Assembly (NCBI GenBank): GCA_018242585.1
Contig: JAFEBQ010000003.1
Location: forward strand, 1-64,000
Direction of reading: 5' to 3'
DNA from: Planctomycetota bacterium
GTDB taxonomy: Bacteria > Planctomycetota > Planctomycetia > Pirellulales > PNKZ01
Length of the DNA stretch: 64,000 bases
Position 1 is the stretch's first letter. The number at the start of each line of letters is the position of its first letter. The translations under genes were made by a program, and so were the position numbers. Shown in pieces: positions 55,609 through 64,000 of this stretch. The notes beneath the pieces were generated by a model. The model worked only from the letters and a program-made list of their open reading frames with translations, searched no databases and was not told the DNA's origin.

Positions 55609-56070
55609 CTACGAAAAGAGTCGGACGATGGTTTCGGCGACGCAGGCGGCTTTGGCCTCGCCTTCGATTTCGAAGGTCTGTTTGCAGGTGACTTGCAGCA
55701 CGCCGCGCAGATCCTTCACTTCCAACAGCTCGCAGATCATGCGGACCCGGGCGCCGACTTTGACCGCGCTGGGGAAGCGGACCCGATTAAGCCCGTAGTT
55801 GACGATCAGCTTCACGCCGTGAAAGTCGACAATCTGTTGGACCAGCACCGGGATCAGCGAGAGGGTCAAGAACCCGTGCGCCACCGTGGTGCCGAACGGA
55901 CTTTCCTTGGCGGCCCGCACCGGGTCGGTGTGAATCCACTGATGGTCGCTGGTCCCGTCGGCAAAAGCGTTGACCCGCTCCTGGGTGATCTCGAACCAAT
56001 CGCTCGTGCCGAGCTTCTGGCCGACCAGCGATTGCAGCTCGTCGAAATTGTGAATGACCCGAGGTGGCAT
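55609..56070 (-). CDS. MaoC-like hydratase
   Basis: A 153-residue hot-dog-fold protein. NAFADGTSDHQWIHTDPVRA at 35-53 contains the Asp and His of the R-specific enoyl-CoA hydratase dyad, and GTTVAHGFLTLSLIPVL follows. Such enzymes hydrate enoyl-CoA or act on related thioesters; single-domain members of this length are common. The substrate is unknown. It is convergent with the thioredoxin-protease gene. Confidence 0.92.
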   Translation of the reverse strand: MPPRVIHNFDELQSLVGQKLGTSDWFEITQERVNAFADGTSDHQWIHTDPVRAAKESPFGTTVAHGFLTLSLIPVLVQQIVDFHGVKLIVNYGLNRVRFPSAVKVGARVRMICELLEVKDLRGVLQVTCKQTFEIEGEAKAACVAETIVRLFS

Positions 56071-56588
56071 GAAGCGGTTCCGTTTCCAATGCTGGCAAGC
56101 GGCGTCGTGGCGATACTTTCTGATACGCCCCCGGGCCAGTCGCGGGTCGCCGGCGAGTGCTCGCTAGCGGGTCGTTGCTGGCAGCGGGAGTGTGTGCATT
56201 GTACGCGCTTGATGGCGGGGGCAGAATCCCGGGGATTTCCCGAGGAAAATCACATTAACTCGGGTCGCCCGGACAACTTGTTGTCCGTGGTGGCGCAGCC
56301 ACAAGAGGGTTCTGCGTTACGGAAGCGAGCTTGTAGTGGCCGAGTTCGAGTGCCTCTCGTCGCTGTCGCGACCCGGACAGGCAAGCTGTCCGGGCCACCC
56401 GTCGGGTTGTGTTTGGCGAGCGCCAGCAACTCGCTCAACCCGTTTCGGCATTGACCCTTAGCGCGGAATTTCCTATTCACCCCGGTCCCTATCGGGCGGT
56501 GCCGCGCGCCGAACGGTCCATAGCAAGACCTGCGCCGCACACTTGCCCAGCAAACCGCCTGGTTCCCCGCCTGTAATCATTGCGGCCG
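56071..56588. other. Divergent gap with GGACA hairpins
   Basis: CCCGGACAACTTGTTGTCCG at about 56268-56287 and CCCGGACAGGCAAGCTGTCCGGG at about 56372-56394 are each hairpins of one motif family. They also face each other as an inverted pair. No gene is visible in this 518-base stretch. Confidence 0.55.
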
Positions 56589-58757
56589 ATGAATCGTTGT
56601 CCGACCTTGATGCCGATCGCTCAGACCGCGCGCTCGACGAGCGCGCCGCGGGCGTCGCTGCGCGCGGCGGCGCTGGTGTCGAGCCTGGCCCTAGTGCTCG
56701 TCGTCGGCTGTGCGACGCCCAAGTACCTGAACGTCCGCTCGGCACCGAATAATCCGCTGGTCGATCAGTTGAAGCTGCGCACCAAGACCGAGGCCACCGA
56801 ACGGTCGATGCAGGTGCTGCGTCAGTACAACTTGACCGAGGAGCTGCGCGGCAACCCGGCCAAGCTGTTGACCGACTTGCAATCGGTGATCGAGCACGAC
56901 CCGACGGCCGAGAAGTTGTACACGTTCGCCGAGCTGAGCTACCGCGCCGGCCAGAAAGTCGAAGCGCGCGATCGCAAGGCGGCGCTCGACTACTACGGGG
57001 CGAGCGTGGCCTACTCCTACCTGTACCTGTTCGACACGCGGTTCGCCTCGCTGCGCAATCCGTACGATCCCCAGTTCCGCGGCGCGTGCGAGTTGTACAA
57101 CGGCGCGCTGGAAGCGACCTTGCGACTGGCCAAGAAGCAGGGAAGCTTGATGCCCGGCCGGACGCACCATATCGAGACCGCGTGGCAGAAATTCGACGTG
57201 ACGGTCGCTCTGTCTAGCCAGACCTGGAAGTCCGAGGACATCGAAGAGATCAAGTTCGCCAGCGATTTCGAGGTGACTGGGCTGACCAACCAGTTCCGCG
57301 CCTATGGCCTGGGCGTGCCGCTGATCGCGGTTCGCAAACGCCCGGAAACGAAGGGCGACCAGGAAAAGTATTATCCCGAGGGGATGACCTTCCCGCTGAC
57401 GGCGTTCATGCGGCTGTTGCCCGACGAGAACTGCAACGAGCTGCGCCCCGGCGCGCGACACCGCGCGCTGCTCGAGCTGTACGACCCGATGGAAGCCGCC
57501 AAGGTGGCCGTCGGCCAGAACCAGGTGCCGCTGGAAAGCGATCTGAGCACGCCGCTGGCGTACTTCCTGAACCAGAACAAAAAGCTGAACGATCTGGCGA
57601 CCTACGGGCTGTTGCGGCCCGACAAGGAAGGAAACCTGACCGGGCTCTACATGCTCCAGCCCTATCAGCCCGGCAAGATTCCGGTGGTGATGGTGCATGG
57701 CCTGTGGTCGAGTCCGTTGACGTGGACCGAGATGTTCAACGATCTGCGAAGCGTGCCCGAGCTGCGCGACAACTACCAGATTTGGTTCTACCTGTACCCG
57801 ACCGGCGAACCGTTCTGGAACTCGGCCACGCGCTGCCGCCGCGACCTGGCCGCCGTGCGCAAGCAATTCGATCCCGAGCGCCGCGAGCCGGCCTTCGACC
57901 AGATGGTGATGGTCGGCCACAGCATGGGTGGCCTGGTCTCGAAGCTGCAAACGATCAACAGCCAGGACTCGTTCTGGAAGATCGAAAGCGACCAGCCGTT
58001 CGACGTGGTCAAAGCGTCGTTCGAGGAAAAGGAACAGCTCGCCGAGATGTTCTTCTTCCAGGCCAATCCGTCGGTTCGCCGGCTGATCACCATTGCCACG
58101 CCGCATCGCGGCAGCAGCTTTGCCAACGACACCACGCGCTACCTGGCGCAAAAGTTCATCTCGCTGCCGCGCTCGTTGGTGCCCGAGAAGGTGGTGACGC
58201 AGAACCCGGGCGTGTTCCGGGACACCACGTTGGTGAGCGTGAAAACCAGCTTAGACTCGTTGGACCCGCGATCGCCGGTCTTGCCGGTGATGCTCCAGTC
58301 GGATCAGCCACCGTGGGTCAAGTCGCACAACATCGTCGGCATGGTTCCGGAGCGCGGCCTGGCCGGCAAGTTCGCCGGCGAAGGCGATGGCGTGGTGGCG
58401 TTCAAGAGCGCGCACCTGGAACGCGTGAACTCCGAGATCGTCGTGCCGTCCGATCACATGAACGTGCATCGCCACCCGCTGGCGGTGTTGGAGGTGCGGC
58501 GGATTCTGCTCGAACATCTGCGCGAGTTGAAGACTGGTTCGCCGTTCACGCCCCGCTCGCTGCAGCCGCAGGTGATTCACCCGGCGCTGTTCACTCCGCC
58601 GGTGGCTGCGCCGAGTGGCACGGCGACGGCGGTGCCGGCTTCGGCGAACATGCCGGTGGCGCCGACAAGTCCCGCGGCGCCAGCAAGCCAGTCAGCGCCA
58701 ATTCAAGCGGCGCCGGCCGTCTCGGTTCAGTCAGCGCCGCCAGCTTCGGCCACGTAG
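56589..58757 (+). CDS. Lipoprotein alpha/beta hydrolase (PGAP1/lipase-like)
   Basis: A 722-residue protein from the ATG at 56589 (a TTG nine bases upstream is also open). LALVLVVGCATP near 37-46 is a lipobox, so the protein is a lipoprotein. Residues 50-360 are mostly helical and unrecognised. The hydrolase domain begins near 365 with IPVVMVHGLWSSPLTW. The nucleophile elbow is MVGHSMGG near 447, IATPHRGSSF is near 502, and the catalytic Asp or Glu and His are expected in the GDGVV...SDHMNVHRHP segment near 620. A Pro/Ala-rich tail ends it. Substrate unknown. The last 31 bases overlap the convergent gene. Confidence 0.85.
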   Translation: MNRCPTLMPIAQTARSTSAPRASLRAAALVSSLALVLVVGCATPKYLNVRSAPNNPLVDQLKLRTKTEATERSMQVLRQYNLTEELRGNPAKLLTDLQSVIEHDPTAEKLYTFAELSYRAGQKVEARDRKAALDYYGASVAYSYLYLFDTRFASLRNPYDPQFRGACELYNGALEATLRLAKKQGSLMPGRTHHIETAWQKFDVTVALSSQTWKSEDIEEIKFASDFEVTGLTNQFRAYGLGVPLIAVRKRPETKGDQEKYYPEGMTFPLTAFMRLLPDENCNELRPGARHRALLELYDPMEAAKVAVGQNQVPLESDLSTPLAYFLNQNKKLNDLATYGLLRPDKEGNLTGLYMLQPYQPGKIPVVMVHGLWSSPLTWTEMFNDLRSVPELRDNYQIWFYLYPTGEPFWNSATRCRRDLAAVRKQFDPERREPAFDQMVMVGHSMGGLVSKLQTINSQDSFWKIESDQPFDVVKASFEEKEQLAEMFFFQANPSVRRLITIATPHRGSSFANDTTRYLAQKFISLPRSLVPEKVVTQNPGVFRDTTLVSVKTSLDSLDPRSPVLPVMLQSDQPPWVKSHNIVGMVPERGLAGKFAGEGDGVVAFKSAHLERVNSEIVVPSDHMNVHRHPLAVLEVRRILLEHLRELKTGSPFTPRSLQPQVIHPALFTPPVAAPSGTATAVPASANMPVAPTSPAAPASQSAPIQAAPAVSVQSAPPASAT

Positions 58758-59920
58758 AGCGTGGTCCACTCGCTGTTGCTGACGTTGAAGTAGACGCGCC
58801 GGTTGTCGGCGCTGAAGGCCGGGTGAGGGTGCGAGACCCGCCACGATTTCGCTCCCCGCGAGTTGTCGAAGCGGTGGAGCACCTGATGCGCGGTCCCGCG
58901 CAGGTCGCCGACCATCACCCCCCACTGCTTCGGCTCGTCGCCAAGATCGCCCAGCAGTCCGTCGGTGACGAACAGCTTGCCGTCCGGGCTGACCGAGGGG
59001 TGCGACCCGCTCAGATAAGGCTCGCTGGGAATCTTAGTGACCGCGCCGCCTTCAGCGTCGATCAGGATGTTCCCCATCTCGATCACGCGGCGCGAATCGG
59101 GGTGCCAGGCCGGGTGTCCCCACTTGGCGCGCTGGAAGGTGAGTTGGCCGCGCTCCAGGTCATAGCCGATCAGTCCCTGCCGGTGGCTGGCGGCCTTTGA
59201 TTGATAGACGCTGCCGCCGTTGCCGGCCGCGATCTTGAAGAACACACGCCGGCCATCGGGGCTGAGGACCGGGAAGAAGAGCGAGGTTCGCTTATCGCCG
59301 AACTCCTTGGCCAGCCAGTCGGGATAGGCCCGCTCGACGTCGGTCGCGCGAACCGCGGTTTTGATTTCGCCGGTCGCGGCATTCACCAGTTCCAGGTCGC
59401 GATGCTCGCCGGGGTCCCAGTGACAGCCATAGATCGGCAGCCAGTCGCCGCGCGGCGCGCCGAAGGCCAATTGCCGATCGGCGGCCAGATCGCGCCGCTC
59501 GAGCGTCTGGGCGTCAACCACGACGACGTACCAGCGCCCGTCGCGGACTTCGTGAAACGCCACGCGCCGGCCGCCGGAAATCCACTGCTGACAAGCGGCC
59601 CGATGGGCGTCTTCGCACGAAACATTGCGGGCGACGGTCGTTTCGCTGCCAGTCAGGCGATCGACAAAGCAAATATCGCCGGTGTGTCCGTTCGCCGCGA
59701 GGGACGAATAGAACAGCACCTGCCGGCCATCGGGGCTCTCGGGGTTGCAGACGTAGTAGCTGTGAATGGTGTGCCGGCCCGGGACGCTCGACACGGGGCG
59801 AATGCTCACGCCGCTTTGCCACGGTTGCAGCCGATTGTCGCCTGGCTCGTCGGCGCGGGCGGAGAGTGCGAAGTTGGCGATGAGGCAACATGCGGCAAGC
59901 GTTAATCGCGAGCGATTCAT
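58727..59920 (-). CDS. Exported beta-propeller protein (oligogalacturonate lyase-like)
   Basis: A 397-residue protein from the ATG at 59920, with a signal peptide (1-23, cleavage after ARA). The body has the repeated blades of a beta-propeller, with YVCNPESPDGRQVLFYSS, GDICFVDRLTG, SPDGRRVFFKIAA and HPSVSPDGKLFVTDG. The pattern and length resemble the oligogalacturonate lyase-like or TolB-like PD40 proteins that planctomycetes encode in number. Catalytic residues cannot be assigned by eye. Its 3' end overlaps the previous gene by 31 bases. Confidence 0.78.
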   Translation of the reverse strand: MNRSRLTLAACCLIANFALSARADEPGDNRLQPWQSGVSIRPVSSVPGRHTIHSYYVCNPESPDGRQVLFYSSLAANGHTGDICFVDRLTGSETTVARNVSCEDAHRAACQQWISGGRRVAFHEVRDGRWYVVVVDAQTLERRDLAADRQLAFGAPRGDWLPIYGCHWDPGEHRDLELVNAATGEIKTAVRATDVERAYPDWLAKEFGDKRTSLFFPVLSPDGRRVFFKIAAGNGGSVYQSKAASHRQGLIGYDLERGQLTFQRAKWGHPAWHPDSRRVIEMGNILIDAEGGAVTKIPSEPYLSGSHPSVSPDGKLFVTDGLLGDLGDEPKQWGVMVGDLRGTAHQVLHRFDNSRGAKSWRVSHPHPAFSADNRRVYFNVSNSEWTTLYVAEAGGAD

Positions 59921-60322
59921 AAGCAAATACTTTCCGCAGTCCAGCAGTGTCATGCTTCCAATTCAGGCGACGGCCTGCATCAACCCTTCTCCCTCCGGGA
60001 GAAGGTGGCCGAAGGCCGGATGAGGGTCAACTCACCATGAGGGATTAGGCGTCAACGGATTCACGATTGAGGTGATAGGCATTTGGCGGACGAAACAAGA
60101 TTGCCACGGAACCCTCATCCGGCGGCTTGCGCCGCCACCTTCTCCCGGGGGGAGAAGGGTTAGCGCTGGCCTGCTCGCGCTTTCAAAACGGATGAAAGAA
60201 CAACGGTTGCGGCTTGCGACAAAGCGGCAGCAACTGATCGAGTTGCGAGTTGCTAGTGAAGCAGAATACGCCAATCGGTCTTTCACTAGCAACAAGGAAC
60301 CAGCAACCAGCAACTTTTTCCC
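59921..60322. repeat. Inverted palindrome-family pair and TTGCTAG heptamer pair
   Basis: Copies of the ACCCTCATCCGG family in opposite orientation lie at 59983-60030 and 60111-60170. A TTGCGAGTTGCTAG arm (60240-60260) faces its complement at 60285-60318. The layout of the palindrome pair, including AAGATTG before the right copy, repeats that at 5569-5750. No gene is visible. Confidence 0.75.
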
Positions 60323-60844
60323 CTACACGGCATCGGTCAACAGATTCGCCGTGATGTAGTCGAGGATGTCGCGGATCGAGACGATGCCGGTCAGCCGGCC
60401 GTTGGTCGTGACCGGCATGTGCCGGTAGCCGCCGGTGTCCATCTTGGACAAGGCCTGGGCGATCTGGGCCGAGGCTTCGATCATCTCGGGGCGCGGGGTC
60501 ATGAAGTCGCGGATCGGCTGATGGCGCAAGGCGTCGAAGTCGGTGTTCACCCGCATCAGCGCGTCACGTTCGCTGAAGATGCCGACCACCACGTCCCCCT
60601 CGACGACCAGGATGCAACCGATCGACTGTCCAACCAGCAGATCGATCACCTCGGCCACGTGCTCGTCCGGGCTGACGACGATGGGCTGGCGCGGGGCCAG
60701 CATCGAGACCCGGTCGCGGAGCAGCTTTTCCTCGAGGCTCGAATTGGCCTTGGGACGGGTCAGATAGGCCAGCGACGTCTGGCATTGCACGCATTCATCG
60801 GCGCCGTCGATGTTCTCTTCGCCACAGTAGGGACAGATCGACAT
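60323..60844 (-). CDS. CBS-pair protein with N-terminal zinc ribbon
   Basis: A 173-residue protein. The zinc ribbon has Cys at 4, 7, 18 and 21 (CPYC, CVQC). Two CBS domains span about 50-105 (PIVVSPDEHVAEVIDLLVGQ, CILVVEGDVVVGIFSERD) and about 113-170 (MTPRPEMIEASAQIAQAL, MPVTTNGRLTGIVSIRD). CBS pairs bind adenosyl ligands and often act as energy sensors. The partner is not evident. It is transcribed away from korB, with a repeat in between. Confidence 0.9.
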   Translation of the reverse strand: MSICPYCGEENIDGADECVQCQTSLAYLTRPKANSSLEEKLLRDRVSMLAPRQPIVVSPDEHVAEVIDLLVGQSIGCILVVEGDVVVGIFSERDALMRVNTDFDALRHQPIRDFMTPRPEMIEASAQIAQALSKMDTGGYRHMPVTTNGRLTGIVSIRDILDYITANLLTDAV

Positions 60845-60878
60845 GATGCGACTCCTGGGATGCTACGGCGCGTTCACT

Positions 60879-60904
60879 TTAGCCTCCGGTCAATGACCGG
60901 GGGC
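60879..60904. repeat. Palindrome matching the one at 14244
   Basis: TTAGCCTCCGGTCAATGACC and the bases after it form a near-perfect palindrome. It is identical to 14244-14269 except for one base. It lies between the CBS gene and korB. Confidence 0.8.
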
Positions 60905-60942
60905 GTTCGATGGTGATGCGCGGGTGATTTGGTGTCCTTAAA

Positions 60943-61968
60943 CTAAGCTTCCACCGTCCACGTCTCTCCCGCGGAAAACAATTTGGCCAGCTCGCCGTCC
61001 CCCTTCGCCTTGCGGGCTTCGGCGATCTGGTCGTTGAGCAATTCCTCGTAGCGGGGCCGGTCGACGTCGCGGAACACGCCGATTGCCTCGGGAAACTCGG
61101 GGTACCGCATCCGGCTCAGCAGGTAGGCCAGGCTTGGCTCGGGCAGCCGTTCGTCGTGGAACAGCAAGTCATCCTCGCTGATGCCGCGCCCCAGCTCGAC
61201 GACCTCGGGGTTCATGCCGTTCAGGCGGATGCCCCGGTCGCGATTCTTGCCAAAGATCAACGGCTTGCCGTGTTCCAACTCGACGGTGTGTTCAACTTTC
61301 TGATCGCGCTCGGTGGCGTAGTCGAACGCGCCATCGTTGAACACCAGGCAGTTCTGATAGACCTCGACGAACGACGTGCCCCGGTGCTCGGCGGCGCGCT
61401 TGAGCACCATGCTCAGATGCTTGATGTTGGTATCGGTCGAGCGGGCCACGAAGGTCGCCTCGCAGCCGATCGCCACCGACAGCGGATAGATCGGGTTGTC
61501 GATCGCGCCCAGCGGCGTGCTCTTGGTCACCTTGCCCAGCGGCGACGTCGGTGAATACTGCCCCTTGGTCAAGCCGTAAATCTGGTTGTTGAACAGGATG
61601 ATGTTGATGTCCAGATTGCGGCGAATGGCGTGCATCAGATGATTGCCGCCGATCGACAGCGCGTCGCCGTCGCCGGTGATGACCCAGACCGACAGATCGG
61701 GCCGGCTGGCTTTTAGTCCCGTGGCCACGGCCGGCGCGCGGCCGTGAATCGAGTGGATGCCGTACGTGTTCATGTAGTACGGGAACCGGCTCGAACAGCC
61801 GATGCCCGAGACGAACACCGTCCGCTCCGGCGGCACGCCCAGGGTGGGGAGCACTTTTTTCATCTGGGCCAGGATCGAATAGTCGCCACAGCCTGGGCAC
61901 CAGCGGACCTCCTGGTCGCTGGCAAAGTCGTTGGGGCTGAGCACGGGAAGTGAGATTTCAGTAGCCAT
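60943..61968 (-). CDS. korB: 2-oxoacid:ferredoxin oxidoreductase, beta subunit
   Basis: A 341-residue thiamine diphosphate-binding subunit. CPGCGDYSI near 24-32 and GIGCSSRFPYY near 55-65 supply cluster ligands and the substrate region, and GDGDALSIGGNHLMHAIRRN (near 98-117) is the ThDP/Mg signature. The enzyme oxidatively decarboxylates a 2-oxoacid, probably 2-oxoglutarate, to acyl-CoA with reduced ferredoxin. It lies downstream of korA on the same strand. The 179-base gap between them holds a palindrome copy (62049-62110). Confidence 0.93.
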   Translation of the reverse strand: MATEISLPVLSPNDFASDQEVRWCPGCGDYSILAQMKKVLPTLGVPPERTVFVSGIGCSSRFPYYMNTYGIHSIHGRAPAVATGLKASRPDLSVWVITGDGDALSIGGNHLMHAIRRNLDINIILFNNQIYGLTKGQYSPTSPLGKVTKSTPLGAIDNPIYPLSVAIGCEATFVARSTDTNIKHLSMVLKRAAEHRGTSFVEVYQNCLVFNDGAFDYATERDQKVEHTVELEHGKPLIFGKNRDRGIRLNGMNPEVVELGRGISEDDLLFHDERLPEPSLAYLLSRMRYPEFPEAIGVFRDVDRPRYEELLNDQIAEARKAKGDGELAKLFSAGETWTVEA

Positions 61969-62048
61969 GATCGTGGCGTGCGCTTTCTGTTCCGGGAATG
62001 CGATGCTTGGATCGGTTGGTTGCGGGTTGTCTTGTGTTAGCGGGTGGT

Positions 62049-62110
62049 GAGTTGACCCTCATCCGGCCTGCCGGCCACCTTCTCCCGGAGGGAGAAGGGC
62101 TAGCGCTGAC
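62049..62110. repeat. Palindrome-family copy inside the korA-korB gap
   Basis: ACCCTCATCCGGCCTGCCGG is followed by CTTCTCCCGGAGGGAGAAGG and a TAGCGCTG end. It is a single copy of the family seen in pairs at 5569-5750 and 59983-60170. It sits between two genes that need balanced expression. Confidence 0.8.
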
Positions 62111-62147
62111 TCTATGATGGTGGATGCTCAGATAATGCGTGATCTCT

Positions 62148-64000
62148 TTAGTCTCCCTGCAACCCTTCTCTTAAAGAGACAGGTGATTGCGTGGGCGTGG
62201 GGACGAAACCGTCGCCGTTCGTCGCGCCGTTCGTTTCGCCTTTCAACAGCTCGTTGATCTTGCGCGTCACTTCGCCGACGACGAACGGCTTGCCCTTGAT
62301 CTTGTTCAAGCCGACGGCGTTGACCAGGTATTCGGCCCGCAAGATCATCCGTAACTGCCCGCGGTTCAACTCGGGGACCAAGACGCGACGATATCGCGAT
62401 AGAATTTCGCCCAGGTTGCGCGGCAGCGGATTCAAATATCGCAAATGGCAATGGGCGACCGCTTGCCCTTCGGTCTGGGCGTGATGGGCGGCCGTGGCGC
62501 ACGCGCCGTAGGTTCCGCCCCACGACACCACCAGCAAGTCGCCGCTGGCCGGGCCGTCGACCGTTTGCTCGGGAATGTCGTTGGCGATGTTGGCCACCTT
62601 GCGAGCGCGCAGATGGACCATGTGCTGATGATTCTCGGCGTCGTAACAGACGTTGCCGGTGATGTCCTGCTTTTCCAGGCCGCCGATCCGGTGCATCAGC
62701 CCCGGCGTGCCGGGCAAGGCCCAGGGGCGCGCCAACCGCTCGTCGCGCGCATAGGGCCGGAACGTGTCACCTTCGTTCAGCGCGCCCGGGTGCTCGACGC
62801 TGATCGTCGGCAAGTCGGCCACGTTGGGCAATCGCCACGGCTCGCTGCCGTTGGCAATGAAGCCGTCGCTCAGCAGCATGACCGGAGTCATATATCGCGT
62901 GGCCAACCGCCAGGCCTCGATCGCCACCTCGAAACAATCGGCCGGGCTACGGGCGGCAATCACCGGCAGCGGACATTCACCATTGCGGCCAAAGATCGCC
63001 TGGCCCAGGTCGGCTTGCTCGGTCTTGGTGGGCAGCCCCGTGCTCGGTCCACCACGCTGGACGTTGATGACGATCAACGGTAGCTCCGTCATCACCGCCA
63101 GACCGATCGCCTCTTGCTTCAAGGCGATGCCCGGGCCGCTGCTGCTGGTGACCGACATGCTGCCCCCGAACGCGGCCCCAATGGCCGAGGTGACGGCGGC
63201 GATTTCGTCTTCGGCCTGGAACGTGCGCACGCCGTAATGCTTAAACTTGGACAGCTCGTGCAAGATGTCGCTGGCGGGCGTGATTGGGTAACTGCCCAGG
63301 AACAACTCGCAATTGCTCAGCTTCGACGCGGCGATCAGCCCCGTGGCCAGCGCCTCGTTCCCCATGATGTTCCGATAGGTGCCCGGCGCGAGCTTGGCGC
63401 GGCGGACGCGATAATGGCTGGTGAAGGCGTCGACGGTCTCGCCATAGTTCACGCCGGCGCGGAGCGCGCGACGGTTGGCCTCGGCAATCTCGGGGCGCTT
63501 GCTGAACTTGTCGTTGATGTAGCGCAGCGTCGGGTCGAGCGGCCGATCGTACAGCCAGAAGACCAGCCCCATCGCAAAGAAGTTCCGGCAGCGATCGCTT
63601 TCCTTGACGCCCAGGTTCTGCTCGGCCACGGCCAGCCGCGTGAGCCGCGTCATCGGCACGCGGAACAACTGGTAACCGTCCAGGCTGCCGTCGGAGAGCG
63701 GATTGGTCAGATAGCCGGCCTGCTTGATCTGGCGATCTTCGAACTCGTCTTCATTGACGATCAACGTGCCGCCGGGCGCTAGGTCGGACAAGTTCGTGGC
63801 CAGCGCCGCGGGGTTCATCGCCACCAGCGCGTCGACCGTGTCGCCGGGGGTGTAAATGTCGTGGCTGGCGAAGTGAATCTGAAAGCCGCTCACCCCGGCC
63901 AGCGTCCCTCGCGGCGCGCGAATCTCGGCGGGGAAGTCGGGCAGCGTGGCGACGTCGTTCCCCAGTAGGGCCGACGTGTTGGTCAACTGAGTGCCGGCCA
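62148..64000 (-). CDS. korA: 2-oxoacid:ferredoxin oxidoreductase, fused gamma-alpha subunit (partial)
   Basis: At least 617 residues are visible and the frame is open to the right edge. The residues before the first possible TTG start (AGTQ) match the family's usual N-terminus, so the true start is outside. The gamma part spans about 1-190 ([22 protein letters not shown]). The alpha part begins near [16 protein letters not shown], with [29 protein letters not shown] and the C-terminal region. It pairs with korB and supplies reduced ferredoxin. Confidence 0.92.
   Translation of the reverse strand, partial: AGTQLTNTSALLGNDVATLPDFPAEIRAPRGTLAGVSGFQIHFASHDIYTPGDTVDALVAMNPAALATNLSDLAPGGTLIVNEDEFEDRQIKQAGYLTNPLSDGSLDGYQLFRVPMTRLTRLAVAEQNLGVKESDRCRNFFAMGLVFWLYDRPLDPTLRYINDKFSKRPEIAEANRRALRAGVNYGETVDAFTSHYRVRRAKLAPGTYRNIMGNEALATGLIAASKLSNCELFLGSYPITPASDILHELSKFKHYGVRTFQAEDEIAAVTSAIGAAFGGSMSVTSSSGPGIALKQEAIGLAVMTELPLIVINVQRGGPSTGLPTKTEQADLGQAIFGRNGECPLPVIAARSPADCFEVAIEAWRLATRYMTPVMLLSDGFIANGSEPWRLPNVADLPTISVEHPGALNEGDTFRPYARDERLARPWALPGTPGLMHRIGGLEKQDITGNVCYDAENHQHMVHLRARKVANIANDIPEQTVDGPASGDLLVVSWGGTYGACATAAHHAQTEGQAVAHCHLRYLNPLPRNLGEILSRYRRVLVPELNRGQLRMILRAEYLVNAVGLNKIKGKPFVVGEVTRKINELLKGETNGATNGDGFVPTPTQSPVSLREGLQGD

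Noticed and set aside
56691-59200. Long frames overlapping the lipoprotein hydrolase on either strand
   Set aside because: The plus-strand frame at 57704 and the minus-strand frame at 58151 are shadows of the two well-supported genes.
5521-60313. Short ORFs with a shared GEGGGASRRMRV segment at about 5521-5838 and 60032-60313
   Set aside because: They translate the palindrome repeat and share sequence for that reason only.

Overview
The window is chromosomal DNA of a planctomycete, most likely in or near Pirellulales. I base this on the high G+C content, the very large Ser/Thr kinase carrying an FGE-like domain and leucine-rich repeats, the many lineage-typical secreted proteins (CehA-like PHP hydrolase, ceramidase-like protein, STN-like protein), DUF4126 and DUF2203 proteins, GYF and FHA proteins, csrA, and an isolated mfnB. 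There is no rRNA operon, prophage, transposase, integrase or CRISPR array. Genes occur singly or in short operons on both strands.

Layout. 1-5.4 kb: end of a sensor kinase with its FixJ-like regulator, a secreted STN-like protein, and dnaE. 5.4-12 kb: FHA protein, secreted alpha/beta hydrolase, LysM protein, dprA, and a LysM/L,D-transpeptidase-like protein whose expected catalytic Cys is Ser. 12-16.7 kb: small membrane protein, mfnB, an unknown membrane-anchored protein, dusB, and a Gly/Tyr-rich secreted protein. 16.8-19.3 kb: a base-composition outlier encoding an aspartyl-protease/PDZ protein, next to a solitary D12 adenine methyltransferase. 19.4-23.9 kb: a partial complex I cluster (nuoI, DUF2203, nuoA, nuoC, nuoD) that lacks nuoB and carries a four-helix-bundle ORF between nuoC and nuoD. 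24-27 kb: long csrA leader, csrA, tRNA-Glu, hemH. 27-33 kb: CehA-like hydrolase, orphan antitoxin, PfkB kinase, HEAT-like protein. 33-40 kb: argC-argJ; glycosyltransferase, methyltransferase and membrane TPR glycosyltransferase-like gene; tRNA-His. 40-50 kb: ceramidase-like protein, small secreted protein, the 1877-residue kinase, DUF4126 and GYF proteins. 50-64 kb: mini zinc-ribbon, metG, thioredoxin-trypsin fusion, MaoC, lipoprotein lipase-like protein, beta-propeller protein, CBS protein, and korB-korA (korA runs off the right edge).

The most unusual content lies between the genes. Many gaps are filled by inverted pairs of short tandem repeats, mostly with a 7-9 base period. They belong to several unrelated word families (GTCCGTT/GTCAGTG, TTGCTAG, GGGACTA, ATGCTTA, GCAAAGAC, GCAGAGAA, CACGGAG, CACGACG), and some are nested inside one another. 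A separate family of GC-rich palindromes (ACCCTCATCCGG...GGGAGAAGGGT) also recurs. Together these fold on paper into long hairpins and sit in most of the non-trivial gaps between convergent genes. One pair bounds the four-helix-bundle ORF inside the nuo cluster with 20-bp terminal inverted repeats, which suggests that at least one family is, or was, a mobile unit. This is my best candidate for an undescribed system here.
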